From the NCBI RefSeq assembly GCF_017813365.1, contig NZ_JAGIZA010000005.1, positions 1-64,000 of the forward strand: a DNA stretch of 64,000 nucleotides, in the 5' to 3' direction. Numbering within the stretch: the first letter of the stretch is position 1; every line of letters starts with the position of its first letter. Below, piece after piece: positions 57,440 to 64,000 of this stretch. A program made the position numbers and the translations under genes. The notes under the pieces are model-generated. The model ran no database searches. It saw only the letters and a program-made list of their open reading frames with translations, and was not told where the DNA came from. Source of the DNA: Roseomonas indoligenes (GTDB lineage Bacteria; Pseudomonadota; Alphaproteobacteria; Acetobacterales; Acetobacteraceae).

Positions 57440-58623
57440 GCGGGACGTCTTTCCTGAACTGGATGCAATGGATCCGCCACCAGAAGGGGAGACGGACCTC
57501 CCCTGTCAACCGCAACCCGGGAAACGAGCGCCTGATACAGATCCTGGTCGGTCGATCCTTCCGTGCTGAACACCAGCACGCGTGAATCCTTCTGCAGCCC
57601 GAGCATCTCGCGAGCCGTGCCATCTCTCCCCGCGAGCGCGAGTGCGGCCAGCCCAGCCGCCCCGCTTTCCCCGGCCACAACCGGCTCCCCGCGCCAGGCC
57701 AGGTGCCGCATGGCAGCGATGCAGGCCTCGTCCGGAATGGCCATGAAGGCGAAGGCGGCCCGTTCCAGCTCCTGCCAGGCCAGCAGACTCGGCTCGCCGC
57801 AGGCTAGCCCGGCCATGATCGTGTCCAGCTCACCCGCGACCGTCGTGGGCGCCCCGGCCTCGGCACTGGCGAGCAGGCAGGCGGCCCGCTCCGGCTCCAC
57901 CACGACCAGCCGCGCGCCCGTGCGCCGGGCCCGGAGCGCGACCGAGACCGCCGCTGCCACGCCCCCTACCCCGCCCTGGACGAGGACATGGGTCGGCGGC
58001 GCGGGTATCGCGTCCAGCGCCTCCTCCGCCATCAGGCGGTATCCCTGCATCACCTCCCGCGGCACCTCGGTATAGCCGGGCCAGGATGTGTCGGAGACGA
58101 TATGCCAGCCGCTGTCCCGCGCGGCGGCCTCGGCGGCGCGCACGCTGTCGTCGTAGTTGCCCGGCACCTCCCGCACCTGCGCGCCGAATGCCTCCATCGC
58201 GGCACGGCGGTTGGAGGTGACGCCGGGATGGACGAAAATCACGCAGCGCGCACCAAAGCGCCGGGCACCCCAGGCCACGCTGCGGCCGTGGTTGCCGTCC
58301 GTCGCGCAGGTCACGGTGATTCCCGCCGTCGCCGTGGCGAAACGCCCGGATTCAAGGTCGGCGGCGCTGGCGGCGTTCGCCACGCCGGTCCTCGCCAGTA
58401 CCCGTGCCAGCACGCCCGCCACGGCATAGGCCCCGCCCAACGCCTTGAAGGAGCCGAGCCCGAAGCGTTCGGCTTCATCCTTCAGCCAGACGCAATCCAG
58501 CCCGAGCGCCTCCGCTACCTCCGGTAGCGCGCGCAACGGGGTGGGCGCATAGCCCGGCCAGGCGGTGATCGCCGCCCTTGCCCGCCGCCACCCGCCTTCC
58601 GGCAGCACGACGACGCCCGGCAC
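57436..58623 (-). CDS. Diaminopropionate ammonia-lyase (YgeX/DpaL-like)
   Basis: 395 residues from GTG; the frame is open for more residues upstream (HPFRLFANPRHG, a normal N-terminus for this family), so the real start may be a CTG near 58665. PLP-enzyme fold type II: GSFKALGGAYAV with the cofactor Lys 60, TCATDGNHGRSVAWGARRFG, QGGVGGVAAAVSVAL and STEGSTDQDLY. It splits 2,3-diaminopropionate to pyruvate and ammonia. An M20 hydrolase gene nearby on the strand recalls the E. coli ygeX-ygeY pair. Confidence 0.82.
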   Translation of the reverse strand: MPGVVVLPEGGWRRARAAITAWPGYAPTPLRALPEVAEALGLDCVWLKDEAERFGLGSFKALGGAYAVAGVLARVLARTGVANAASAADLESGRFATATAGITVTCATDGNHGRSVAWGARRFGARCVIFVHPGVTSNRRAAMEAFGAQVREVPGNYDDSVRAAEAAARDSGWHIVSDTSWPGYTEVPREVMQGYRLMAEEALDAIPAPPTHVLVQGGVGGVAAAVSVALRARRTGARLVVVEPERAACLLASAEAGAPTTVAGELDTIMAGLACGEPSLLAWQELERAAFAFMAIPDEACIAAMRHLAWRGEPVVAGESGAAGLAALALAGRDGTAREMLGLQKDSRVLVFSTEGSTDQDLYQALVSRVAVDRGGPSPLLVADPLHPVQERRPA

Positions 58624-58666
58624 GCCGTGGCGGGGATTGGCGAAGAGGCGAAAGGGATGCAGGGCC

Positions 58667-58966
58667 TCAGCTCCAGCAGATCAGCAGCTCGATGAGCAGC
58701 AGCATGTAGCCGAGCGCCATCACGACGAGGCCAAGGAAGACGAGAACGATGCCGATCCCGTACTGCAGCGTCTGCAGCCCGTAGTGCAGAAGCAGGCGCC
58801 CGAAGGCCACCGTCTCGCGCCCGCCCGCGCAGCTGCGCCGCGGCGGTGCGGGTTGCTCCTGCGCCAGGGGGGCGCCGCCCGCCGCGCAGGCCGGGCCGGG
58901 CGAAGGGCCCAGCGCGGCCAGGGCCAGAAGCGGCAGGGCCAGCGCGCGGCGCCGGATGCGGGCAAT
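58667..58966 (-). CDS. Small membrane protein, start unclear
   Basis: Open frame directly after the M20 gene, about 100 codons. It begins with Arg-Arg and a signal-like stretch (ALALPLLALAALG) and ends with a hydrophobic helix (about 70-97, YGIGIVLVFLGLVVMALGYM). Cys pair at PACAAGG and RRSCAGG. No ATG, GTG or TTG is in frame at the natural start, so initiation may use ATT or CTG, or an upstream ATG inside the M20 gene. Composition looks coding. Function unknown. Confidence 0.45.
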   Translation of the reverse strand: MARIRRRALALPLLALAALGPSPGPACAAGGAPLAQEQPAPPRRSCAGGRETVAFGRLLLHYGLQTLQYGIGIVLVFLGLVVMALGYMLLLIELLICWS

Positions 58967-58976
58967 GGGAATGCGA

Positions 58977-60164
58977 CTACAGCCCCGCCCGGTCCAGGCG
59001 CAGGATGGCGCGGGCCAGGGCCTGGGCGCGCGGCACCATGCTCGCCACCTCCAGGTACTCCTCAGGGGAATGCGCCTTGCCGCCCACCGGGCCCACCGCA
59101 CAGAGCGTGGGAGCGCCCATCGCCGCGGTGAAGCCGCTGTCGGCGCAGCCGCCGGAGAAGTCGCCGGTGATGGACAGCCCGGCTTCCGAGGCCGCCTCCC
59201 GGTACATCTCGAAGACCCGCGCGGCCGCGGGTGTCTGGGTCAGGGGCAGGAACTCGCCGCGGATCGTCATCTCGGCCCGCGTGCCCGGCACGAAGGACTT
59301 CGCCACGATCTCGTGGATGCGGCCCATGATCTCCTCGCGGTCGCCCGGCTCCACGTAGCGCAGGTCGATCTGCATCTGCGCGTGCGGCGCCACCGTGTTC
59401 ACGCTCTGCCCGCCGCTGATCAGGCCGACATTCAGCGTGATGCCGCGCGGCAGGTCCGTCAGCGCGTGGATGGCGCGCACCTTCTCCGCCAGCTCGCCGA
59501 TGGCGCTGATCCCCGCCTCGAAGTTGCCGCCGGAATGGGCGGCGCGGCCCTCGATCTCCACGGCCATGAAGACGCCGCCCTTGCGGCCCGTCACCACCCC
59601 GCCATTGGCGCGGCCCGGCTCGGAGTTGAACACCACGCGGGCGCGGCGGGCCTCCGCCTCAATCACCGGGCGGCCTTCCGGCGACCCGATCTCCTCGTCG
59701 CCGGTGAAGAGCGCGACCATGGGACCCGGCGCGCCGCCCACGGCCTTGAAGGCGGCCATGACGAACATGTTCATCACCAGCCCTGCCTTCATGTCGGCCA
59801 CGCCCGGGCCGGTGGCGATGCCGTTCTCCACCCGGAAGGGGCGGCGCTCCGGCTCGCCCTTGGGGAAAACGGTGTCGCGGTGCCCCATCAGCACGATGTT
59901 GCGGCGGGCATTGCCCTCGTTCGCCTCGGCGCCCTCCGCGTCCAGCGTGGCGCGGATGCAGTCGCCGAAGCGGGCCTGCGGCATCGTCTCCACGGGGATG
60001 CCGTGGGCGGAGAAGAAGGCGCGGACCTGCTCGCCGACCGCGTCCACGCCGGCCTTGTCGTAGGAGCCGCCATCGGTGTTCACCATGGCCTCCAACGCCG
60101 CCAGCATCTCGTCCTGGCGGCCAGCCAGCCAGTCCAGCAAGCGGGATTCGGTGGTGGCGCTCAT
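58977..60164 (-). CDS. M20 peptidase, carboxypeptidase/deacylase-like
   Basis: 395 residues. Motifs in order: MGHRDTVFP, GVADMKAGLVMN, FTGDEEIGSPEGR with the general-base Glu, NSEPGRANG, GRAAHSGGNFEAGISA, and a final KAHSPEEYLEV with a metal His. It is of the CPG2/ArgE type and could cleave N-acyl or dipeptide-like precursors. Placed between an amidase and diaminopropionate lyase, it may release the amino acid the lyase consumes. Confidence 0.85.
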   Translation of the reverse strand: MSATTESRLLDWLAGRQDEMLAALEAMVNTDGGSYDKAGVDAVGEQVRAFFSAHGIPVETMPQARFGDCIRATLDAEGAEANEGNARRNIVLMGHRDTVFPKGEPERRPFRVENGIATGPGVADMKAGLVMNMFVMAAFKAVGGAPGPMVALFTGDEEIGSPEGRPVIEAEARRARVVFNSEPGRANGGVVTGRKGGVFMAVEIEGRAAHSGGNFEAGISAIGELAEKVRAIHALTDLPRGITLNVGLISGGQSVNTVAPHAQMQIDLRYVEPGDREEIMGRIHEIVAKSFVPGTRAEMTIRGEFLPLTQTPAAARVFEMYREAASEAGLSITGDFSGGCADSGFTAAMGAPTLCAVGPVGGKAHSPEEYLEVASMVPRAQALARAILRLDRAGL

Positions 60165-60222
60165 CGTCTCAACTCCATGCCAGAGGGCCGGGATGAACCC
60201 GGCGGGTGGGGATGTGCAAGGC

Positions 60223-61623
60223 TCACGCGGCGAGCGGATCCGTCTCCGGCATCTCCAGCGCCCGCTCCAACGCCCGCGCGCCGCGCAGGCACAGGTCGTC
60301 CCGGCCCTGCCCGGCCACGACCTGCACGGCCCGCGGCATGCCGTGCTCGTCCAGGCCGGTGGTCACGGTAATGGCGGGCTGGCGGGTCAGGTTCTGGGCG
60401 AAGGTCCAGGGCGCCCAATCCCGCCACAGCGCCTCGGTGGGCCGGATGGTCGGCTGGTCGGCGGCAAAGGCCGCGGTCGGGGTCGCGGCCGTCAGCACCA
60501 GGTCGTATTTCAGGTGGAACATCGCCATGCGGTGCGCTGCCTCCACACGCATCGCGTCGGCGACCAGGAACTCGGTGGCGGGCAGCCCGGACTCGCGTCG
60601 CGCCACCTCCTCAAGCCCGGAGTCCAGGTCGCCACGCTGGGCCTCGGGCACGGAGGCAACGAGCTTCGCCAGCGCCACGCCCCAGACGCGGCCGAAGACC
60701 TGGCGCGTGTCGGGCAGGCCGGGATCCGCCTCCTCCACCAGCGCGCCCTCCGCCCGCAGCGTCTCCGCCGCGCGCTGCAGCGCCGCCTCGCCATCCGCGT
60801 CCAGCAGCGGCTCGAAGCCCCAACGGCGGACCAGCGCGATCCGCATGCCGCGCACCCCGTCCTCGATCCCCGCGCGCCATTCCCGCGCATCGTCGGGCAG
60901 GCAGAGCGGGTCCCGCGCGTCGGCGCGGCCGATCGCATTCAGCATCAGCGCGGCATCCCGCACCGTCCGCGTCATGGGTCCCGCGCAGGAGACGGAGGAG
61001 AAGGCGCCGTGCGGCCATTGCGGCACGCGCCCGTAGCTGGGCTTAAAGCCGACCACACCGCAGAAGGCGGCGGGGATCCGGATGGAGCCGCCCGCATCCG
61101 TGCCGACATGCAGCGCCCCGAACCCCGCCGAGGCCGCCGCCCCCGCGCCCGAGGAGGAGCCGCCGGTGGTGCGCCGGTTGTTCCAGGGATTGCGGGTGAT
61201 GCCGTGCAGCGGGCAGTCGCCCGGCGTCTTCCAGCCGAATTCCGTGGTCGTGGTCTTGCCAAGGATCACGGCGCCAGCCGACTTCAGCCCCAGCACAACC
61301 GGCGCATCCTCCGCCTGCGGGCGGGGATCGGTGGTGCGGCTGCCCCGGCGTGTGGGGAAGCCCGCCAGGTTCAGCACGTCCTTCACCGTGGCGGGCACGC
61401 CGTCCAGCGGCCCGATCGGACGGCCCGCGGCCCATCGCGCCTCGCTCTCCCCGGCCTGGCGCAGCGCGTTCGGGTTCATGGCGGCGAAGGCGTTGATGGC
61501 GGGGTTGTAGCGGGCGACCCGCTCCATCACCGCCTTCAGCGCCTCCACGGGGCTGAGGGCCCGGCGGGCATAGAGGGCAATAAGGGTTTCCGCGTCCATC
61601 AACGCGGGGTCGGTGGCGGTCAT
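60223..61623 (-). CDS. Amidase signature family enzyme
   Basis: 466 residues. Ser-cisSer-Lys triad: Lys 81 in GVPATVKDVLNLAGFP, the GGSSSGAGAAASAG loop (Ser 156/157) and the nucleophile Ser 180 in TDAGGSIRIPAAFCG. These enzymes hydrolyse amides to acids and ammonia. First gene of the leftward set amidase - M20 - small protein - DpaL - TctC. Confidence 0.88.
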   Translation of the reverse strand: MTATDPALMDAETLIALYARRALSPVEALKAVMERVARYNPAINAFAAMNPNALRQAGESEARWAAGRPIGPLDGVPATVKDVLNLAGFPTRRGSRTTDPRPQAEDAPVVLGLKSAGAVILGKTTTTEFGWKTPGDCPLHGITRNPWNNRRTTGGSSSGAGAAASAGFGALHVGTDAGGSIRIPAAFCGVVGFKPSYGRVPQWPHGAFSSVSCAGPMTRTVRDAALMLNAIGRADARDPLCLPDDAREWRAGIEDGVRGMRIALVRRWGFEPLLDADGEAALQRAAETLRAEGALVEEADPGLPDTRQVFGRVWGVALAKLVASVPEAQRGDLDSGLEEVARRESGLPATEFLVADAMRVEAAHRMAMFHLKYDLVLTAATPTAAFAADQPTIRPTEALWRDWAPWTFAQNLTRQPAITVTTGLDEHGMPRAVQVVAGQGRDDLCLRGARALERALEMPETDPLAA

Positions 61624-61717
61624 GCGGGGCCTGGAACCTGTGCTGGCGGCGGTATGGACCCGCCCGCCGCCCGGCGGAACCCCTGGGCAGGGCCGGCGAA
61701 CCGTTCCCCTGGGCGCC

Positions 61718-62347
61718 TCAGTGCCCGGAGGCCAGCCGGTCCCGCGTCTCCGCGACGAGAGAGCGGCTCATCTCCTCCAGCGCCGCCAGCGCGGCGATGC
61801 GCGGCAGGGCGGCCTGTGCCTCTTCCTCGGAAAGGAGCAGGGCGACCAGCCCCGTGGCGCGGCACAGCCCCGCCATCAGGGAATCCCGCGGCTCCGGCAT
61901 CTCGCCGGCCAGGATCACCGCCCGCAGCCTTTCCCGCGCACCCGCCGAGGCGGCCCGGTCCGCCTTCGGGTAGCGCCGGTCCGGCAGCACGAGCAGGCGC
62001 CGGGCCATCACCTCCCGCAGCACCCCCCGCGCCACCAGCCGGTCCAGCAGGGCGTGGCGCAGGGCCGGGGCTCCGGGGGCGAGTTGGCCCATCCACCAGC
62101 GGCTGTCCTGCGGCTCCGGCGCGGCGGCGATCCGCTCCAGCACCGGGTCCAGCAGCGCGTCGCCGCAGGGGGTCGGGTCGGCGACGAAGAGGCGGTCCGG
62201 ATCGCTGTCCAGGCGCCCGCGGAGGGCCAGTTCCATCAGCACCGCGCCTGACAGGGCGAGCGAGAGAGCGGCCGCCGGAAGGTCCAGCGGCCGGCCCGTC
62301 ACGTCGTCAAGGCTGAGGAGGAGCACCTCCTCCGGCATCGTCAGCAT
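61718..62347 (-). CDS. GPP34/GOLPH3-domain protein
   Basis: 209 residues from ATG at 62347 (GAAGGG upstream). MPEEVLLLSLDDVTGRPLDL followed by LALSGAVLMELALRGRLD and a helical C-terminus is the GOLPH3/VPS74 pattern, which binds phosphoinositides in eukaryotes; the bacterial role is unknown, perhaps membrane-lipid related. Overlaps no neighbour; lies 35 bases from the TctC gene. Confidence 0.75.
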   Translation of the reverse strand: MLTMPEEVLLLSLDDVTGRPLDLPAAALSLALSGAVLMELALRGRLDSDPDRLFVADPTPCGDALLDPVLERIAAAPEPQDSRWWMGQLAPGAPALRHALLDRLVARGVLREVMARRLLVLPDRRYPKADRAASAGARERLRAVILAGEMPEPRDSLMAGLCRATGLVALLLSEEEAQAALPRIAALAALEEMSRSLVAETRDRLASGH

Positions 62348-62382
62348 CGCGCCCTTCGTTCCGGCGGGGTCGGCCGGTCGGG

Positions 62383-63357
62383 TCAGGACACGGTAATGCC
62401 CGCCCCTTTCGCCACCGCGCTCCAGCTCGCCGCGTAGCGCGCGATCATGGCGGCGTAGTCCGCGCCGACCAAGGGCTTCTCCGGAGGGTAGGAGGCGAGG
62501 TCGGCCATCTTTGCGCGGATCTCCGCCTGCGCCACCGCGGCGAGCACCGCTTCCTGCACCGCCGCCGCCACCGGGGCGGGCAGGCCCTTCGGCCCCGAGA
62601 CGCCGATCCACGCCGTGCAGGTCAGGGCGGGCAGGCCGAGCTCCGCGAAGGTCGGCACGTCCGGGGTGGCCGGCACCCGCGCCGCGGACGAGACGGCCAG
62701 GGCCGTCACGGTCCCGTCCCGGATCATCACCACATTCGTCGTCAGCGGGTCGAAGACGCTCTCGATATGGCCGGCGAAGAGGTCCTGCATGGCCGGGGCG
62801 CTGCCGCGATAGGGCACGTGGTCCAGCCTCGGCACGCTCGCCTCCCGCATCAGGACCTCACCCAGCAGATGGGTGATGGAACCGATGCCGGAGGAGCCGT
62901 AGCGCGCCCCGTTTTTGCGGGCCTTGCCCAGGAACGCATCGAGGGTGGGGGTAGCCGAACCCTTGTTCACCAGCAGCACGTTCGCCGTCTCGCAGAGCAT
63001 GGCGACATGGGTGAAGTCGGCCACGGGGTCGTAGGGCAGGCTGGGATAGACGCCGGCCGCGATGCCGTGCGGCGAGGCGTGGCTGATCACGAGCGTATGG
63101 CCGTCCGGCGCCGCCTTGGCGGCCGCGTCGGCGCCGATTGTGCCGCCGGCGCCCGGCCGGTTCTCGACCACCACCGTTGCGCCGAGATTGCTGCCGATGG
63201 CCGGCGCCACCAGCCGCGCCACCACATCCGCCAGCCCGCCCGGCGGGAAGGTGGCGATCAGGCGGATGGGCTGGCGGGGCTTCCAGGCGGTTTGGCCTAT
63301 CGCGGGCAGGGCCAGCCCGGCCGCACCGGCGGCCAGGAGAGAGCGGCGATGGATCAT
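62383..63357 (-). CDS. Tripartite tricarboxylate transporter receptor (TctC/Bug), orphan
   Basis: 324 residues. Signal peptide MIHRRSLLAAGAAGLALPAI with a twin Arg; then PIRLIATFPPGGLADVVARL, VVVENRPGAGGTIGADAA, YGSSGIGSITHLLGEVLM and VPYRGSAPAMQDLFAGHIES. Differs considerably from the copy at 56450, so a different ligand is likely. No permease nearby. It is followed by a gamma-glutamyltransferase gene upstream on the same strand. Confidence 0.88.
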   Translation of the reverse strand: MIHRRSLLAAGAAGLALPAIGQTAWKPRQPIRLIATFPPGGLADVVARLVAPAIGSNLGATVVVENRPGAGGTIGADAAAKAAPDGHTLVISHASPHGIAAGVYPSLPYDPVADFTHVAMLCETANVLLVNKGSATPTLDAFLGKARKNGARYGSSGIGSITHLLGEVLMREASVPRLDHVPYRGSAPAMQDLFAGHIESVFDPLTTNVVMIRDGTVTALAVSSAARVPATPDVPTFAELGLPALTCTAWIGVSGPKGLPAPVAAAVQEAVLAAVAQAEIRAKMADLASYPPEKPLVGADYAAMIARYAASWSAVAKGAGITVS

Positions 63358-63446
63358 GCGCGGTCCTTCGTCACGGTCGGGCGTCCCGGGACGGGACCCC
63401 GCGTCACGTTACGGACTTGCAATCCCCATGCCGCGCACCCGCCAGT

Positions 63447-64000
63447 TCAGGCCCGTGCCGCCAGGGCGGCGGACCAGGGCGACAGGACGTCGGTGATCCC
63501 CGTCGCCGCGCCGTTCGCGTCACGCGCGATGAAGTTGGGGCAGGCGAAGTTCACGGGCAGGACGGCGTGCTCCACCACCTCCAGCTCGCCGTCCTGCGCC
63601 AGCCCGCCCAGCACCTCGTCGCCCAGGCGCCGGTCCGCCGTGACGGAATCTGGGCCCGAGACGTCGATGCGCGGCGTGTGGGCCGCTTCCTCAGGCCCCA
63701 TGCCGAAGTCCAGCTGGAAGGCGAGCATCTGCATCACGCTCGCCAGGATGCGGCGCCCGCCGGAGGCGCCGCCGGCCAGGATCGGGTTGGTGTCGTCCCC
63801 GGCGCGCGTGACCGTCACCGGGCTCATATTGCACAACGGTCGGGCGCCCGGACGGATGGCGTTCGCGCTGCCGGGCTGCGGGTCGAACCACATCATCCCG
63901 TTGTTCATCAGCACGCCCGTCCGCGGCAGCACGACGCGGCTGCCCATGGAGGAGAGCAGGGTGGTCGTGACGGTGACCATCATTCCGTCCCCGTCGCAGA
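63447..64000 (-). CDS. ggt: Gamma-glutamyltransferase, C-terminal part (runs off right edge)
   Basis: About 184 residues of the small subunit are visible, open past base 64000. MGSRVVLPRTGVLMNNGMMW, GARPLCNMSPV, GGASGGRRILASVMQM and the closing acid-rich part are typical of GGT-like Ntn hydrolases. The catalytic Thr lies before the visible part. It hydrolyses or transfers gamma-glutamyl groups, consistent with peptide and amide use in this cluster. Confidence 0.88.
   Translation of the reverse strand, partial: CDGDGMMVTVTTTLLSSMGSRVVLPRTGVLMNNGMMWFDPQPGSANAIRPGARPLCNMSPVTVTRAGDDTNPILAGGASGGRRILASVMQMLAFQLDFGMGPEEAAHTPRIDVSGPDSVTADRRLGDEVLGGLAQDGELEVVEHAVLPVNFACPNFIARDANGAATGITDVLSPWSAALAARA

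Noticed and set aside
58956-62316. Long plus-strand frames opposite the M20 and amidase genes
   Set aside because: His/Arg/Gly/Ala-rich shadows; the minus-strand genes carry complete catalytic motifs.

Overview
The window is very GC-rich DNA, with G or C in nearly every third codon position. It looks like an aerobic soil or water alphaproteobacterium of the Acetobacteraceae (Roseomonas-like). That placement is inferred from base composition, from the wealth of solute-binding proteins (TRAP, TAXI, two TctC) and from the paired OpgG/OpgH glucan genes. No rRNA, tRNA or CRISPR array was seen.

Bases 1 to about 32,100 are a prophage of the lambda/HK97 siphovirus type. It runs off the left edge and ends on the right at a P4-type integrase. 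The leftward late strand carries, in transcription order, a CII-like regulator, a replication initiator, a primase-helicase, an S49 prohead protease, the major capsid protein, tail-assembly chaperones with a canonical GGGAAAC slippery site, the tape measure, hub/tip proteins, an S74-chaperoned fibre, an esterase tailspike, then holin-like and GH108 lysis genes. The rightward early strand carries a CI-like repressor, a BRO antirepressor and a chain of small overlapping genes, and ends near an AlpA-like excisionase. Two nearly identical operator/promoter elements flank the repressor gene.

The prophage looks defective. At about 21,208 the primase-helicase is cut off just after its Walker A motif and runs straight into an S49 protease that has lost its N-terminus. 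No terminase, portal, head-tail connector or major tail tube gene is visible anywhere. A second reading-frame break lies between the capsid-proximal gene and the tail chaperone (about 18,775). Cargo genes sit in the late region: a RelE-like toxin candidate with an unknown 174-residue partner, a secreted small protein, a double-glycine-leader RTX protein, and a group of small paralogous genes of unknown function between 0.6 and 4.4 kb.

From 32.2 kb the DNA is ordinary chromosome: a membrane-anchored TAXI receptor, a TRAP transporter (dctPQM), two glycosyltransferases, alpha/beta hydrolases, an SDR, a racemase-family and a TauD-like protein that both lack expected active-site residues, and an M20 carboxypeptidase. 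Next come two related secreted small proteins, osmoregulated glucan synthesis (opgG-opgH) with a 2H phosphoesterase, a lactate-permease-like carrier and an AlkA-type glycosylase. The last 10 kb is a scavenging cluster for amides, peptides and amino acids: an orphan ABC binding protein, M20 hydrolases, diaminopropionate ammonia-lyase, an amidase, two orphan TctC receptors and the end of a gamma-glutamyltransferase.
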